64,000 nt of DNA from Thermococcus argininiproducens (GCF_023746595.1 NZ_CP080572.1:620001-684000); one strand, 5' to 3'. Counted from the stretch's first letter, positions 1 through 11,324 are shown. The notes: generated by a model not told the origin, from the letters alone. Program-made: numbers and translations.

Positions 1-627
1 ATTACCTCGGCTTCCGTGGTGACTTCACCCCAACTTCCCTTGAAAGTGCAAATAATTATTGACAATCTCGCGGGTAACGATGCTTATTTCGACTGGATTA
101 TAGCTGGGAGGTACCCATATGTAAGCACTCAACCACAGTATTCTTCTCCGGAGTCCAAGGCCTCAGTACAAAGTGGGAAAAACGCAAGAGCTTATAATAT
201 CCAACCTTATGTGGACTGTATCCAAGAGTATAAGTACTTCGGTGTTAGTGGTTATCCATCCTTCCTTGAGCGCTTGGAGGGAGGATCTACTACAAATAGA
301 GTGTACTATGAAACCCTCGCTGCAAAAATGCAGGAAGCAGTATATGGTGAGGCTAAATACCCAATTGGGCTTGTTAGCTTTATCCTTCCAAAAGACTTAC
401 CTCCAAATTTAGATTTCCTTGTTAGAAAACAACCTGCTGTTGACTTCATATATTTGGACTATGAAAATTACAGAAGTGATAGAAGCGATGTATATAAAGT
501 ACTTGGAATATCTTCTAATGGGGGCGTTGCTACTCCGATCATAGATGAGAATTTCTATTTGGACTATCAGATAGCAACAGCAATATTCGGGGGACGAGGA
601 GCCCAAGATTTACTAGTTTCGGGGTGA
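1..627 (+). CDS. C-terminal part of an unrecognised protein (5' end outside window)
   Basis: The frame is open from the first base, so the true start lies upstream. About 208 residues are visible, ending at the TGA at 625-627. The part seen has no membrane helix and is rich in Tyr, Ser, Asn and Pro, which would suit the extracellular tail of a larger surface or membrane protein. That is only an impression from composition. I do not recognise a domain. The stop overlaps the GGGTGAT ribosome site of the next gene, so the two are probably co-transcribed. Confidence 0.6.
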   Translation: MTSASVVTSPQLPLKVQIIIDNLAGNDAYFDWIIAGRYPYVSTQPQYSSPESKASVQSGKNARAYNIQPYVDCIQEYKYFGVSGYPSFLERLEGGSTTNRVYYETLAAKMQEAVYGEAKYPIGLVSFILPKDLPPNLDFLVRKQPAVDFIYLDYENYRSDRSDVYKVLGISSNGGVATPIIDENFYLDYQIATAIFGGRGAQDLLVSG

Positions 628-632
628 TAATC

Positions 633-1409
633 ATGGAGCTTGATAGAATCCTATATAAAATTGGTGAAATAGCGGAAGCATTCACTGGAAAATCAATCCA
701 ATGGATTAAAGACATTGTAAATCCTACTCCCTCTCAAAAACCTCCAAAGTTCAAATTCCTTAAGAAGCTGATAAAAAGAGAGCTTACAGTTCATGAATTC
801 TTAAGTTTAAACCTTCAACTCTCCTTTATCTTTTATCTCGTATTCGCTCTCTTATTGGTAGTTCTTTTTGGGAATGAGCTATATCTAACTATTATTTCGG
901 TTGCTTACTTTATTTATCTTCGCTACATACTCATTAAAAACCGTGACTTTTTCATTGAAGTTGAGCCTTACAGATTCTTCTATTATGGGCTCACTGCAAT
1001 AGGTTTTCTTTCCTTTTTGGGCTATCTCCTAATAAGAAGGTTCGCAAAGAATGTCTATTACTTCTACGCCTACCTTATAGCTATTTTTGTCATTGTATTG
1101 GTCTTTAGATACATCTACAAATCGAAGTTTACTAGGGATTGGACTTATGGGGTAGTAGAAGACGTCAAAGGTGAGCTTGTGCTGGTAAGTGTTCACGATG
1201 ACATACGAGCCAATGTGAAGCCTGGTAAATATTGGGTGGATAACACTGAAGATGTTGAAGTGGGAGATGTCGTAAAGATTCTCGTAGAAGAAAGAATCTT
1301 CAGGAGCGCTATTCCAAAGAGAGTGTTAGAAGTTCATAAAGCGAAACCTTCATCATCAAAAACCTCAACAGAACCAAAAGCTGAAAGTGAAAAGAGCACT
1401 AGTAAGTAA
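633..1409 (+). CDS. Membrane protein, DUF2101-like
   Basis: A 258-residue protein with a short hydrophilic N-terminus, about four hydrophobic segments between roughly residues 60 and 165, and a soluble C-terminal domain of beta-rich character ending in a Lys/Ser/Glu-rich tail. The layout matches the uncharacterised archaeal DUF2101 membrane family as I recall it, but this is from memory. I chose the ATG at 633 over an in-frame GTG at 624 because GGGTGAT lies four bases before it. It follows the preceding gene with translational coupling. Its last 76 bases overlap the end of a convergent gene on the other strand. Function unknown. Confidence 0.7.
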   Translation: MELDRILYKIGEIAEAFTGKSIQWIKDIVNPTPSQKPPKFKFLKKLIKRELTVHEFLSLNLQLSFIFYLVFALLLVVLFGNELYLTIISVAYFIYLRYILIKNRDFFIEVEPYRFFYYGLTAIGFLSFLGYLLIRRFAKNVYYFYAYLIAIFVIVLVFRYIYKSKFTRDWTYGVVEDVKGELVLVSVHDDIRANVKPGKYWVDNTEDVEVGDVVKILVEERIFRSAIPKRVLEVHKAKPSSSKTSTEPKAESEKSTSK

Positions 1410-1621
1410 ATAGAGGTATATGGCTCTCTTTTGTAAGTCTTCACAAACCCCCTTCCATTCTTAATTACAAGAGGTTCTACTTCTTTAGAGGGTGAGTTGA
1501 TAATAATTTCTCTCTCGTTAAATCTGCAATCTAAATTAAGGCCTTTACAAATCTTTTCGATAAATTTACATGCTTTTTTGTAATCTTTAATTTTCGCATG
1601 ATAATGTATGGTGTACCCCAT
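1334..1621 (-). CDS. Small conserved-looking hypothetical protein (95 aa)
   Basis: The start at 1621 has GGTGG seven bases upstream. The sequence is charged and globular, with no signal or membrane segment except a mildly hydrophobic stretch near residues 70-80. I do not recognise a domain. The last 25 codons are antisense to the end of the DUF2101-like gene, so one of the two 3' ends may be under unusual constraint or the small protein may be extended by mutation. The regular start signal and codon use like that of the neighbours argue that it is expressed. Confidence 0.5.
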   Translation of the reverse strand: MGYTIHYHAKIKDYKKACKFIEKICKGLNLDCRFNEREIIINSPSKEVEPLVIKNGRGFVKTYKREPYTSIYLLVLFSLSAFGSVEVFDDEGFAL

Positions 1622-1951
1622 GGAAAACCACCTATCACAAGGGCACCTGCCTTTTCAGAGGTCGATTTTGGAAATCTCGGGATGATTACTATCATTAATC
1701 TTATAAAATTTTCTATTATATTAAAGTAAAAACTAAGCGGATTCAATGGCATCTGTGCTCTACGAATTTCATGTTTCATGGCAAAAGGAGGACAGATTCC
1801 TCTAAGGCTCCTCGTTTAATAGGAAGAACCGATTTTTTGTGTTTTTGAGAAGCTTTAAATAGAATTAGGGAATAATCATGTGTAGGGAAGAAAAATAGAA
1901 CTAGGAGTGAAGAAGGGATGAAGATACTTCTAGGAGAGTTAGCATTTCTGA
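1622..1951. other. Intergenic region between divergent genes
   Basis: About 330 bases separate the small minus-strand gene from the radical SAM gene. A TATA-like GCTTTAAATAG at 1852-1861 would direct rightward transcription from about 1880 and leave a leader of roughly 85 bases before the GTG at 1965. Several overlapping open frames occur on the minus strand, but none has a ribosome site or a recognisable sequence. No repeat or strong hairpin was seen. Confidence 0.4.
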
Positions 1952-1964
1952 TGGAGGTATTAGT

Positions 1965-2852
1965 GTGGTTAACCAAGTTCAAGTGAAGTCCATTCTGAAT
2001 AAACACAAAAATAGAGATGCTTGGTTTTTAGATGATTATTCGATAAATCCCTATTACGGGTGCTCATTTAACTGCATTTACTGCTATACAAAGGGGAGCA
2101 AATATGGAGAGCATATGACAAAAAGTTTATCTGCAAAAATAAATGCTCCAACGGTTCTAGAAAAACAATTGAAACGAAGAGCAAGGAAGGGAGAGTATGG
2201 GGTAATTGCTTTATCCACCTCCACAGAACCATATATGCAAATTGAAGAGAAATTAAACCTCACTAGAAGTCTCCTAAAAATTATTTTACGATATAGATTT
2301 CCCGTCCATATTTTGACAAAGTCAAAACTTGTTTTGAGGGATATGGACATATTAAAGAAAATTGATGAAAATGCAAGACTACCCAAGGATTTAGAGCAAA
2401 AATTGGATCATAGGGTAATTATTTCATTTTCCATCTCAACTTTAGATGAAAAATTAGCAAAAATCCTTGAGCCCAGGGCACCAAAACCTACAGAACGCTT
2501 GGAAACTATGAAGAAGTTCAAAGAAGAGGGGTTTCTCACGGGAATTTGTTTCATTCCGGTTCTTCCATTTTTGTCAGATTCAGAGGAAGACCTTGATGAA
2601 ATGGTAAAAACTGCAGCAGAGTATGGAGCGGATTTTTGCTTAATTGGAGCTTTAACATTATTTGGCAGTGGTCCAAGAGACTGTAAAACCCTTTATTATC
2701 AGTTTTTGGAGGAATATTACCCTGAGCTTGTTCCTAGATATAAGAAACTTTATGGGAATTTTTGGGCGCCCTCTAATCACTATCAAAAGAGACTTGAGGA
2801 AATATCAAGAAAATTATGTGAAAAATATGGCATTAAAAGCAAGATTATATAA
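1965..2852 (+). CDS. Radical SAM protein, SplB-like (COG1533 type)
   Basis: A 295-residue protein with the radical SAM signature CSFNCIYC (residues 33-40), a CxxxCxxC cluster with Tyr before the last Cys. The order of motifs, a CYTKGS-type start followed by a TxSTEPY segment and EPRAP, resembles the spore-photoproduct-lyase-like family found widely in archaea. Substrate in archaea is not established, so I do not call it a photoproduct lyase. It starts with GTG, with GGAGGT nine bases upstream. It stands alone and converges with the guaA operon across a gap of 10 bases. Confidence 0.85.
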   Translation: MVNQVQVKSILNKHKNRDAWFLDDYSINPYYGCSFNCIYCYTKGSKYGEHMTKSLSAKINAPTVLEKQLKRRARKGEYGVIALSTSTEPYMQIEEKLNLTRSLLKIILRYRFPVHILTKSKLVLRDMDILKKIDENARLPKDLEQKLDHRVIISFSISTLDEKLAKILEPRAPKPTERLETMKKFKEEGFLTGICFIPVLPFLSDSEEDLDEMVKTAAEYGADFCLIGALTLFGSGPRDCKTLYYQFLEEYYPELVPRYKKLYGNFWAPSNHYQKRLEEISRKLCEKYGIKSKII

Positions 2853-2862
2853 ACAAAAAGAC

Positions 2863-3429
2863 TTAAAGTTCCCCACAAATCTTGACAAAATTCTTATAGA
2901 TTTCACTTCCCCTTTCTGTATGTGCAACCTCTGGATGGAACTGTATTCCATAGATTGGCAGATTTTTGTGCTTCATAGCCTCAACGGGGCAGAACTCACT
3001 CTTAGCTAAAAGTTCGAACTCCTCCGGAAGTTCTTTAACTTCATCCATATGGCTTTCCCAGACCTTAAGCTTTTCCGGAAGCCCTTTGAAAATGTCATTC
3101 TCTTCTAGAATCTCAACTTCAACCAGACTGTATTCTCCTTTTTCTCCCCTTCCCACTTTACCACCAAAGTACTTCGCTATAAGCTGGTGCCCCAGACAAA
3201 TCCCTAGGATTGGCACGTTGAATTCCTCGTAGTGTTCCAAGATTGCTCCACAGTTGCCTGTTCTATCTAAATCCGGTCCACCTGAGAATATTATACCCTT
3301 TGGGTTCATTAACTTTATTTCCTCTAGGGACGTAGTGTTGGGGATTATTTTTGCCTCTACTCCAAGATATCTAAGGGTGCGCCAAATTCTGTGAACATAT
3401 TGCCCGTGGTTATCCATTATGATGATCAT
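2863..3429 (-). CDS. guaAa: GMP synthase, glutamine amidotransferase subunit
   Basis: Class I glutaminase of 188 residues. It hydrolyses glutamine and passes ammonia to the separate ATP-pyrophosphatase subunit (5104-4181) to turn XMP into GMP. The triad is visible: Cys78 in GICLGH, His165 and Glu167 in FHPEVAH. The two-subunit enzyme is normal for archaea. The odd feature is position: a nucleotidyltransferase-HEPN pair lies between the two subunit genes. The start directly follows the HEPN stop, and its GGAGG ribosome site lies inside the last codons of that gene, so guaAa translation depends on the inserted unit. Confidence 0.95.
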   Translation of the reverse strand: MIIIMDNHGQYVHRIWRTLRYLGVEAKIIPNTTSLEEIKLMNPKGIIFSGGPDLDRTGNCGAILEHYEEFNVPILGICLGHQLIAKYFGGKVGRGEKGEYSLVEVEILEENDIFKGLPEKLKVWESHMDEVKELPEEFELLAKSEFCPVEAMKHKNLPIYGIQFHPEVAHTERGSEIYKNFVKICGEL

Positions 3430-3825
3430 TTAAATTTCCTCCAAAAATCCTTTTTCTGCGAGATAAGCCTTTGTAAAGTCAATAAATTCTTTTGAGAATT
3501 TCACAATTTCTTTTGCTCTCTCCTTTGGTATCTCTAGCATGACTTCATAATCAGCTTCATGTCTTAGGTTAAATCCCATTATTAAGTGAGTGTAGAGTCT
3601 GTAAGGAACTTCCCCCGTTTTTACTAGCTCTTTTCCAAAAAGAGCTATTAAAGAAGAGTGTTTCGAGACAGTGATGTTTTTAGTTAGTAGTATTGCTTCG
3701 GCACAGTAAAACATAGTATAATACGCTCTAGCTGCTGCAAAATCATAGAATCCTTTAGTTAAAAGTTCTTGACTTGCTTTTAGGCTCTTTTCTGCTTTGT
3801 TTATTAGTGCTTTAAATTTATTCAA
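3430..3825 (-). CDS. HEPN domain protein of a HEPN-MNT pair
   Basis: 131 residues, nearly all helical, with the conserved HEPN segment around RAYYTMFYCAEAIL (about residues 35-48) and a second conserved stretch around LRHEADY (about 91-97). In HEPN-MNT toxin-antitoxin systems the HEPN protein is the toxin and the MNT protein modifies it. The exact RX4-6H RNase motif is not evident, so nuclease activity is uncertain and this may belong to the non-catalytic HEPN group. It overlaps the upstream MNT gene by eight bases and is followed without a gap by guaAa. Confidence 0.8.
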   Translation of the reverse strand: MNKFKALINKAEKSLKASQELLTKGFYDFAAARAYYTMFYCAEAILLTKNITVSKHSSLIALFGKELVKTGEVPYRLYTHLIMGFNLRHEADYEVMLEIPKERAKEIVKFSKEFIDFTKAYLAEKGFLEEI

Positions 3826-4132
3826 TTTTAATTCCCTCCTTTTTCACACTTTGGAGGAAAGGTGAATCTAAAGACATGAAATCCTTCTTTGGGTAGTCCA
3901 TTATTGAAATCACGATTTCGTATTTGAGGCTTAATTTTGTGGCTATTTCGTTTACTTTTTCATATTTGTGTAGGTCTAATTTCTCCTTTACAACCAGAAG
4001 AATATCAATATCACTCTCTCTGGAGTAATCTCCTCTTGCATAGGAGCCATAGAGTATTATATCTTCAATTTCGTCCCCTAATGCTTTTTTTAGATTTTCC
4101 TTTAGCTCTCTTAAGAGCATCTGGAGATTCAT
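3818..4132 (-). CDS. Minimal nucleotidyltransferase (MNT) of a HEPN-MNT pair
   Basis: 104 residues with the polymerase-beta-type signature GSYARGDYSRESDIDILL (G-S-x10-D-x-D) near residues 29-46, plus a later acidic position in the strand around IVISIMDY. Proteins of this size and motif act as antitoxin by adding nucleotides to the partner HEPN protein. It lies immediately downstream of guaAb (gap 48 bases) and overlaps the HEPN gene, so the order on the minus strand is guaAb, MNT, HEPN, guaAa. Likely carried on the guaAb transcript. Confidence 0.85.
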   Translation of the reverse strand: MNLQMLLRELKENLKKALGDEIEDIILYGSYARGDYSRESDIDILLVVKEKLDLHKYEKVNEIATKLSLKYEIVISIMDYPKKDFMSLDSPFLQSVKKEGIKIE

Positions 4133-4180
4133 GTTCTCACCAATTTAAATTTTCCTTAATGACCTTAAAGTTTTCTTTGT

Positions 4181-5104
4181 TCACTCAAACTCAATCGTCG
4201 CTGGGGGTTTGTTTGTTATGTCGTATAAAACTCTCCCCACCTGTGGAATCTCACTTGTTATCCTGAAGGCTATTCTTTGGAGCACGTCAAAAGGAACGTT
4301 CATGGCGTTTGCAGTCATTCCGTCCAAACTCTCAACCACTCTAACCGCTATTGTCTCTTTGTAGGCCCTTATGTCCCCTTGCACACCAACGGTTTTGACT
4401 CCCAAAAGCACGGCAAAGGCCTGCCATGGTTTAAGGCCTGCTTTTTCAATTTCTTCCTCCACTATTGCGTTTGCCTCTCTTACTATCGCAACTTTTTCTG
4501 GAGTAACTTCACCTAAGACTCTAACGGCTAATCCTGGGCCTGGGAATGGCATTCTGTGGTATATTTTCTCAGGAAGGCCAAGTTGCTTTGCAACTTCTCT
4601 CACTTCATCTTTGTAAAGGTCTCTTAAAGGTTCAATGAGCTTGAGGTTTAACCTCTCAGGAAGTCCTCCTACATTGTGGTGGCTTTTTATTTTTCCTTGG
4701 CTTTCAATCCAGTCTGGAGCTATTGTGCCTTGGATAAGAAAATCTGCATCTATCTCATTGGCAACCTCTTCAAACACATCTATGAAGGTCTTGCCTATTA
4801 TTTTTCTCTTCTCTTCTGGGTCTGTTACGCCTTTAAGTGCGGTGAAAAATCTCTCTTGTGCATCTATGTAAATTAAATTTAAGCCAAATTCCTCTTTAAA
4901 TGTTTTTATAACAAATTCTGGTTCTCCTTTTCTGAGAAAGCCAGTGTTCACGAAGACTGCGTAAAGTTTATCGCCAATAGCGTTGTATGCTAGGATGGCT
5001 GCTGTAGAGCTATCCACACCCCCACTTAGGGCTATTATGGCTTTTTTCTCTCCTATCGTCTCTTTAATCTCTTTAACCTTCTCTTCAATGAATTTTTCCC
5101 ACAT
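4181..5104 (-). CDS. guaAb: GMP synthase, ATP pyrophosphatase subunit
   Basis: 307 residues. The PP-loop SGGVDSS (residues 27-33) adenylates XMP, and the C-terminal dimerisation domain contains [12 protein letters not shown]-like segments typical of the GMP synthase family. It works with GuaAa. I chose the ATG at 5104, preceded by GGTGACGCTC, over an in-frame ATG 18 bases upstream. A purine-type palindrome lies just upstream, between this gene and guaB. It is the first gene of the unit that continues through the HEPN-MNT pair to guaAa. Confidence 0.95.
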   Translation of the reverse strand: MWEKFIEEKVKEIKETIGEKKAIIALSGGVDSSTAAILAYNAIGDKLYAVFVNTGFLRKGEPEFVIKTFKEEFGLNLIYIDAQERFFTALKGVTDPEEKRKIIGKTFIDVFEEVANEIDADFLIQGTIAPDWIESQGKIKSHHNVGGLPERLNLKLIEPLRDLYKDEVREVAKQLGLPEKIYHRMPFPGPGLAVRVLGEVTPEKVAIVREANAIVEEEIEKAGLKPWQAFAVLLGVKTVGVQGDIRAYKETIAVRVVESLDGMTANAMNVPFDVLQRIAFRITSEIPQVGRVLYDITNKPPATIEFE

Positions 5105-5153
5105 GAGCGTCACCTTCAACATAAAATTGTAAAATTTACTTTAAAAAATTTAT

Positions 5154-5178
5154 TATTTAAACAAAAAAAATGTAAAAA
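5154..5178. promoter_or_regulatory. Candidate purine operator upstream of guaAb
   Basis: AAACAAAAAAAATGTAAA matches the palindrome found before the other purine genes, with a spacer one base longer. A second half site, TTGTAAAAT, lies at 5128-5136 nearer the start codon, and the TATA region lies between them. It overlaps the guaB stop codon region. Confidence 0.55.
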
Positions 5179-6645
<1,467 letters not shown>

Positions 6646-6650
6646 TCACC

Positions 6651-6673
6651 GTTTTTAACATAAGAATGTACAG
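6651..6673. promoter_or_regulatory. Candidate purine operator of guaB
   Basis: TTTTTAACATAAGAATGT lies between the guaB TATA box and its start codon, overlapping the expected transcription start. Placement there fits repression. The right arm (ATGTACAG) departs from the consensus ATGTTAAA at its outer bases. Confidence 0.55.
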
Positions 6674-6697
6674 GGCTTTTAAAGTTTACTTTTCTTT

Positions 6698-6715
6698 TGA
6701 AAGGTTCGCCTTTCA
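6698..6715. other. Perfect hairpin with TTCG loop between purP and guaB
   Basis: TGAAAGG-TTCG-CCTTTCA is a seven-base-pair stem with a stable tetraloop, 30 bases downstream of the purP stop on the minus strand and just upstream of the guaB TATA box. No run of T follows in the direction of transcription, so it is not a standard terminator. It could be a 3' end processing or stability element. Confidence 0.35.
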
Positions 6716-6746
6716 GGGAGGAAGATGTCAGGAAAAGAAAAGGAGA

Positions 6747-7815
<1,069 letters not shown>

Positions 7816-7836
7816 CAAGCCCTCCTTGAGGTTTCA

Positions 7837-7872
7837 CCCTATTGTTCGCTCAACCACTAGGTTAAAATAGGG
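7837..7872 (+). other. Nested inverted repeat in the thiC leader
   Basis: CCCTATT (7837-7843) pairs with AATAGGG (7866-7872). Inside the loop AACC-ACTA-GGTT forms a second short stem. It sits between the likely thiC transcription start and the ribosome site at 7892. It does not match the TPP aptamer. It could be an mRNA leader structure or a second operator. Confidence 0.35.
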
Positions 7873-7901
7873 TTTTGTATATTGATAACTCGGTGATAAA
7901 A

Positions 7902-9179
7902 ATGACTCAGATGGAAGACGCTAAAAAAGGAATAATAACGGAAGAAATGAAGTTCATTGCTGAAAATGAAGGTATAAAAGCCGAAGAACTTAGAAAAAAT
8001 GTTGCTAAAGGTTATACTGTCATTTTTAGAAACCTCGTTCATGAGTGGGTAAAGCCAGTTGCTGTAGGTAGAGGGGTAAGAGTGAAGATAAATGCAAACA
8101 TCGGAACCTCAAGAGACATAGTGAACGTTGAGGAAGAAATCGAGAAGGCAAAAATAGCTGTTAAGTACGGAGCTGACACGATAATGGACTTGTCAACAGG
8201 TGGTGATTTGGACAAGATAAGGAAGAAAATCTTGAGAGCTGTTGATGTGCCCATTGGAAGTGTTCCAATTTATCAAGCTGCTGAGGAAATGCTCGTCAAA
8301 GGAAGGGCCATCATCGAGATGAGCGAGGATGACATGTGGAACGCTGTTGAGAAACACTTTAAGGACGGTATTGATTATGCAACTATTCACGTAGGAGTTA
8401 TAAAAGAAGTTATCGAAAAGATGAAGCGCACCACGAGAATCGTTGGCATGGTTTCAAGAGGAGGCACCTTCTTGGCAGCTTGGATACTCCATTGGGAAAA
8501 AGAGAACCCGTTCTACAAAGACTACGACTACCTTTTGGAGCTTGCCAAGGAATATGATGTTGTTTTGAGCTTAGGCGATGGTCTTAGACCCGGCGGTCTG
8601 CCAGACGCTGGAGACGAACTCCAAATGAGTGAGCTCTATACATTGGGGCGCCTGGTTAGGAGAGCAAGGGAGTTTGGAGTTCAAACGATGGTTGAAGGGC
8701 CTGGACATGTCCCAATAGACCAAATCCCAATGCAGATAAAAATAGCGAAGGTAGCAACCGATAATGCTCCCTTCTACGTCCTTGGCCCCTTAGTGACGGA
8801 CATTTTCCCAGGCTACGATCACATAGCTGGAGCTATTGGGGGAGCAATAGCCGCTTTGAATGGAGCGGACTTTCTTTGTTATGTTACACCAGCTGAGCAC
8901 TTAGGTTTGCCGACTAAAGAGCACGTTCGCCTCGGAGTGATAGCTACAAAGCTGGCAGCCCATGCCGTAAACCTAACGCGCTTTAGAGAGGAGTATTACA
9001 AAGACTACTTGATGAGCCTAGCAAGAGGCTCCCTAGATTGGGAGAAACAATTTGAGCTCGCAATGGACAAAGAGCGCTTTGAGGAAATCAGGGAAAGTAG
9101 ACCCACCTCCACTGAGGCCTGTTCAATGTGTGGAGATCTATGTGCGATACGTCTTATAAGCGACATGCTTAAAGAGTGA
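7902..9179 (+). CDS. thiC: Phosphomethylpyrimidine synthase
   Basis: 425 residues. It rearranges AIR, a purine intermediate, to hydroxymethylpyrimidine phosphate for thiamine by radical SAM chemistry. Recognisable blocks are NIGTS, MDLSTGGD, GSVPIYQA, SRGGTFLAAW, SLGDGLRPG, EGPGHVP and the C-terminal cluster motif CSMCGDLC (residues 407-414). The spacing is CX2CX3C, one shorter than the CX2CX4C I know from bacteria. The ATG at 7902 has GGTGAT five bases upstream. An in-frame TTG at 7875 lacks one. It shares a regulatory region with purP, which makes sense because it competes for AIR. Confidence 0.95.
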   Translation: MTQMEDAKKGIITEEMKFIAENEGIKAEELRKNVAKGYTVIFRNLVHEWVKPVAVGRGVRVKINANIGTSRDIVNVEEEIEKAKIAVKYGADTIMDLSTGGDLDKIRKKILRAVDVPIGSVPIYQAAEEMLVKGRAIIEMSEDDMWNAVEKHFKDGIDYATIHVGVIKEVIEKMKRTTRIVGMVSRGGTFLAAWILHWEKENPFYKDYDYLLELAKEYDVVLSLGDGLRPGGLPDAGDELQMSELYTLGRLVRRAREFGVQTMVEGPGHVPIDQIPMQIKIAKVATDNAPFYVLGPLVTDIFPGYDHIAGAIGGAIAALNGADFLCYVTPAEHLGLPTKEHVRLGVIATKLAAHAVNLTRFREEYYKDYLMSLARGSLDWEKQFELAMDKERFEEIRESRPTSTEACSMCGDLCAIRLISDMLKE

Positions 9180-9287
9180 CCTCTTTTCATTCTTTAGAAT
9201 TTTAGATTTTCCATAACAACCTTTTCTTGGGCCTAATCAGGATAAATATCTTTTTAAACCGTACAATTTCAAACATGCTTGGTAAAA

Positions 9288-10439
9288 ATGAGGAGACAAA
9301 CTTTAGGCATAGCTCTACTCATAGCATCGGCATTCACAGGTACAATCGGCTTTAGATTAGCTATCCCGGCTGTGGCTTTTTATACACGCGATGTGTTGAA
9401 CGCTTCGATGATGTCAATCTCCCTAATTTCCATAGCTTTTGTGCTCTCTCGGGCCTTTTCCTCCGTAATTGGTGGCTCACTCATCGAGAAAAGAAAAACG
9501 CTGGTCTTCTTAGGAGCTTTAGCTATGCTTGGGAACGCGTTCGTAATGCCCCTCTACGCCCTAACGAATTCTTGGGTGCAAGTCGTTGGAATTAAGCTTT
9601 TGAACGGTGTTTTTAACGGCCTCTCTTGGCCCATAGCTCAGTTTGTAATAGTCGTATCTTCACCTAAAGAGCTCAAAGGAAGGGTGACTGCTTTATACTT
9701 CCTCTTTGGGAACTTTGCCGCGTTCCTCGGAAACTACACCTACGCCCTCACCATAGGCTTAGGCATAAAAGCTCAAATGCTCTTGGCATCGCTGTCCTTC
9801 GTTGTAACCTCCCTGCTGATGCTCACAGCATATTATGCCCTTTATGAGTGGATTGTGCCTAAAAGAACTCAAAAGACCTCTGGCTCATTTGATGCAAAGA
9901 AAATCTTAGCTTTGAGCGGACTTTTCTTCTTCACGATAGCCTTCTCCTCCGGCGACATAACATACGTCTACGTTGCTGAGGCTTTGGGCATAGAAAAGGG
10001 AAGTGCCGCCACACTCATTGGATTATCCTCGTTAATTGGTGCTCTCTTAGCATATGCTCCTTCCTGGCTCGCCGATATTGGAAAAGAGGAGAGAGTGCTT
10101 AGATTTGCAGTGATTTTGGCAGCGCTCTCCCCAATTTTAGCCGCAATTAAAACTCCCTACACAGTGTTCCCAGCTCTGGTCATGACCCTATTTGCTATAC
10201 ACACGTTTAGGCCTCTCGTGAGAAAGCTCTTAGCCATGAAGGCCTCAAGAGTCTCTGCATCTATTGGCGGGCTAAATGCTGTCTCAAACTTGGGAACTAC
10301 CTTCGGCCAGCTCCTCTTTGGCTTTGCCTATGGAATCCTCGGGGATGTGAAGATTGGAGAAATCCCAATTAGACTGTCCCTCCTGATTTTCGCACCATTC
10401 TCGGTGCTTTTGATTTTGCTAGAAAAGAAAAAAGACTAA
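9288..10439 (+). CDS. MFS transporter
   Basis: About 383 residues with 12 predicted hydrophobic segments in two halves separated by a basic loop near residues 190-205 (PKRTQKTSG). The loop between helices 2 and 3 reads GGSLIEKRK, a weak version of the MFS motif A. Substrate cannot be read from the sequence. Its position beside thiC and the nad operon might suggest a vitamin or nucleobase, but that is only proximity. The TATA box TTTTTAAAC at 9251-9259 places the transcript start close to the ATG, so it is probably leaderless or has a very short leader. An in-frame TTG at 9279 is the alternative start. It overlaps nadC tail to tail by four bases. Confidence 0.85.
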   Translation: MRRQTLGIALLIASAFTGTIGFRLAIPAVAFYTRDVLNASMMSISLISIAFVLSRAFSSVIGGSLIEKRKTLVFLGALAMLGNAFVMPLYALTNSWVQVVGIKLLNGVFNGLSWPIAQFVIVVSSPKELKGRVTALYFLFGNFAAFLGNYTYALTIGLGIKAQMLLASLSFVVTSLLMLTAYYALYEWIVPKRTQKTSGSFDAKKILALSGLFFFTIAFSSGDITYVYVAEALGIEKGSAATLIGLSSLIGALLAYAPSWLADIGKEERVLRFAVILAALSPILAAIKTPYTVFPALVMTLFAIHTFRPLVRKLLAMKASRVSASIGGLNAVSNLGTTFGQLLFGFAYGILGDVKIGEIPIRLSLLIFAPFSVLLILLEKKKD

Positions 10440-11263
10440 TGAAGAATTTCCAGACTTACGTCAAAGTTCTTCACACTGTGTGTTAATGCTCCAAGGCTTA
10501 TAACGTCGATATCGAGCTTTGCATAATCTTGGATATTTTCTTCAGTTATGCCTCCACTCACTTCAATCTTGACTCTATCCCTGAGTCCTTCGTGCTTTAA
10601 AGCTTCAAGGACTTCCTTGATTTGCTCTGGGGTCATGTTATCGAGCATTATTACATCAGCCCCAGCTTTAGCAGCTTTTAGAGCATCTTCTAGGTTTTCC
10701 ACTTCGACCTCAACGACTTTATAAACAGAAAAGGCTTTTGCTCGCTTAATGGCTTCTTCAAGCGGCACTAACGCCAAATGGTTATCTTTTATTAGTATGG
10801 CATCACTCAAGCTGAACCTGTGCGGCTCACCATTTCCTATGAGTATCGCCTTCTTGTCTAGGGGTTTTAAGAGGGTTTTTCTTGTACCCGCTACTTTGAC
10901 TTTGGAACCAACTGCCCTAACTTTTTCAACAAGCTTTCTAGTTTGGGTTGCTATGCCGCTCATTCTCCCTATAATGTTTAATGCCGTCCTCTCCACTAGC
11001 AAAATTTTTCGTGCGTTGCCCTTGAGCTTTATAACTACGGCTCCCTTCTTCACTTCATCGCCGTCCTTAGTTTTAAGCTCAACTTTAACACCAAAGTGTT
11101 CAAAAAGAGCTTTTGCCTCTTCTAGGCCCGCTATAACTCCTTCTTGCTTTGCTATAATTACAGCCTCTGCATCCAAATCCTCGGGAATAACAGCTTCACT
11201 TGTGACATCACCGAATGGAACATCTTCCTCCAAAAAGCGGAGAAGGTATGTAAGGGGAATCAT
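10436..11263 (-). CDS. nadC: Nicotinate-nucleotide pyrophosphorylase (quinolinate PRTase)
   Basis: 275 residues. It converts quinolinate and PRPP to nicotinate mononucleotide, the third step of de novo NAD synthesis. Typical blocks are EDVPFGDVTSEAV near the N-terminus, ERTALNIIGRMSGIAT, AGTRKTLL, GEPHRFSLSDAILIKDNH, DVIMLDNMTPE and EVSGGI. It is the last gene of nadB-nadA-nadC, 61 bases after nadA, with its own GGTGAT ribosome site. Confidence 0.95.
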   Translation of the reverse strand: MIPLTYLLRFLEEDVPFGDVTSEAVIPEDLDAEAVIIAKQEGVIAGLEEAKALFEHFGVKVELKTKDGDEVKKGAVVIKLKGNARKILLVERTALNIIGRMSGIATQTRKLVEKVRAVGSKVKVAGTRKTLLKPLDKKAILIGNGEPHRFSLSDAILIKDNHLALVPLEEAIKRAKAFSVYKVVEVEVENLEDALKAAKAGADVIMLDNMTPEQIKEVLEALKHEGLRDRVKIEVSGGITEENIQDYAKLDIDVISLGALTHSVKNFDVSLEILH

Positions 11264-11324
11264 TTTTTATCACCTTGTTCAGTTAAGTGGTAAAGAAAGT
11301 AGAAAAGTTTACCTCTCTACTTGA

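Noticed and set aside
1531-2006. Minus-strand open frames of 76-82 codons in the 1.6-2.0 kb gap
   Set aside because: They overlap better-supported genes, lack ribosome sites and have no recognisable sequence.
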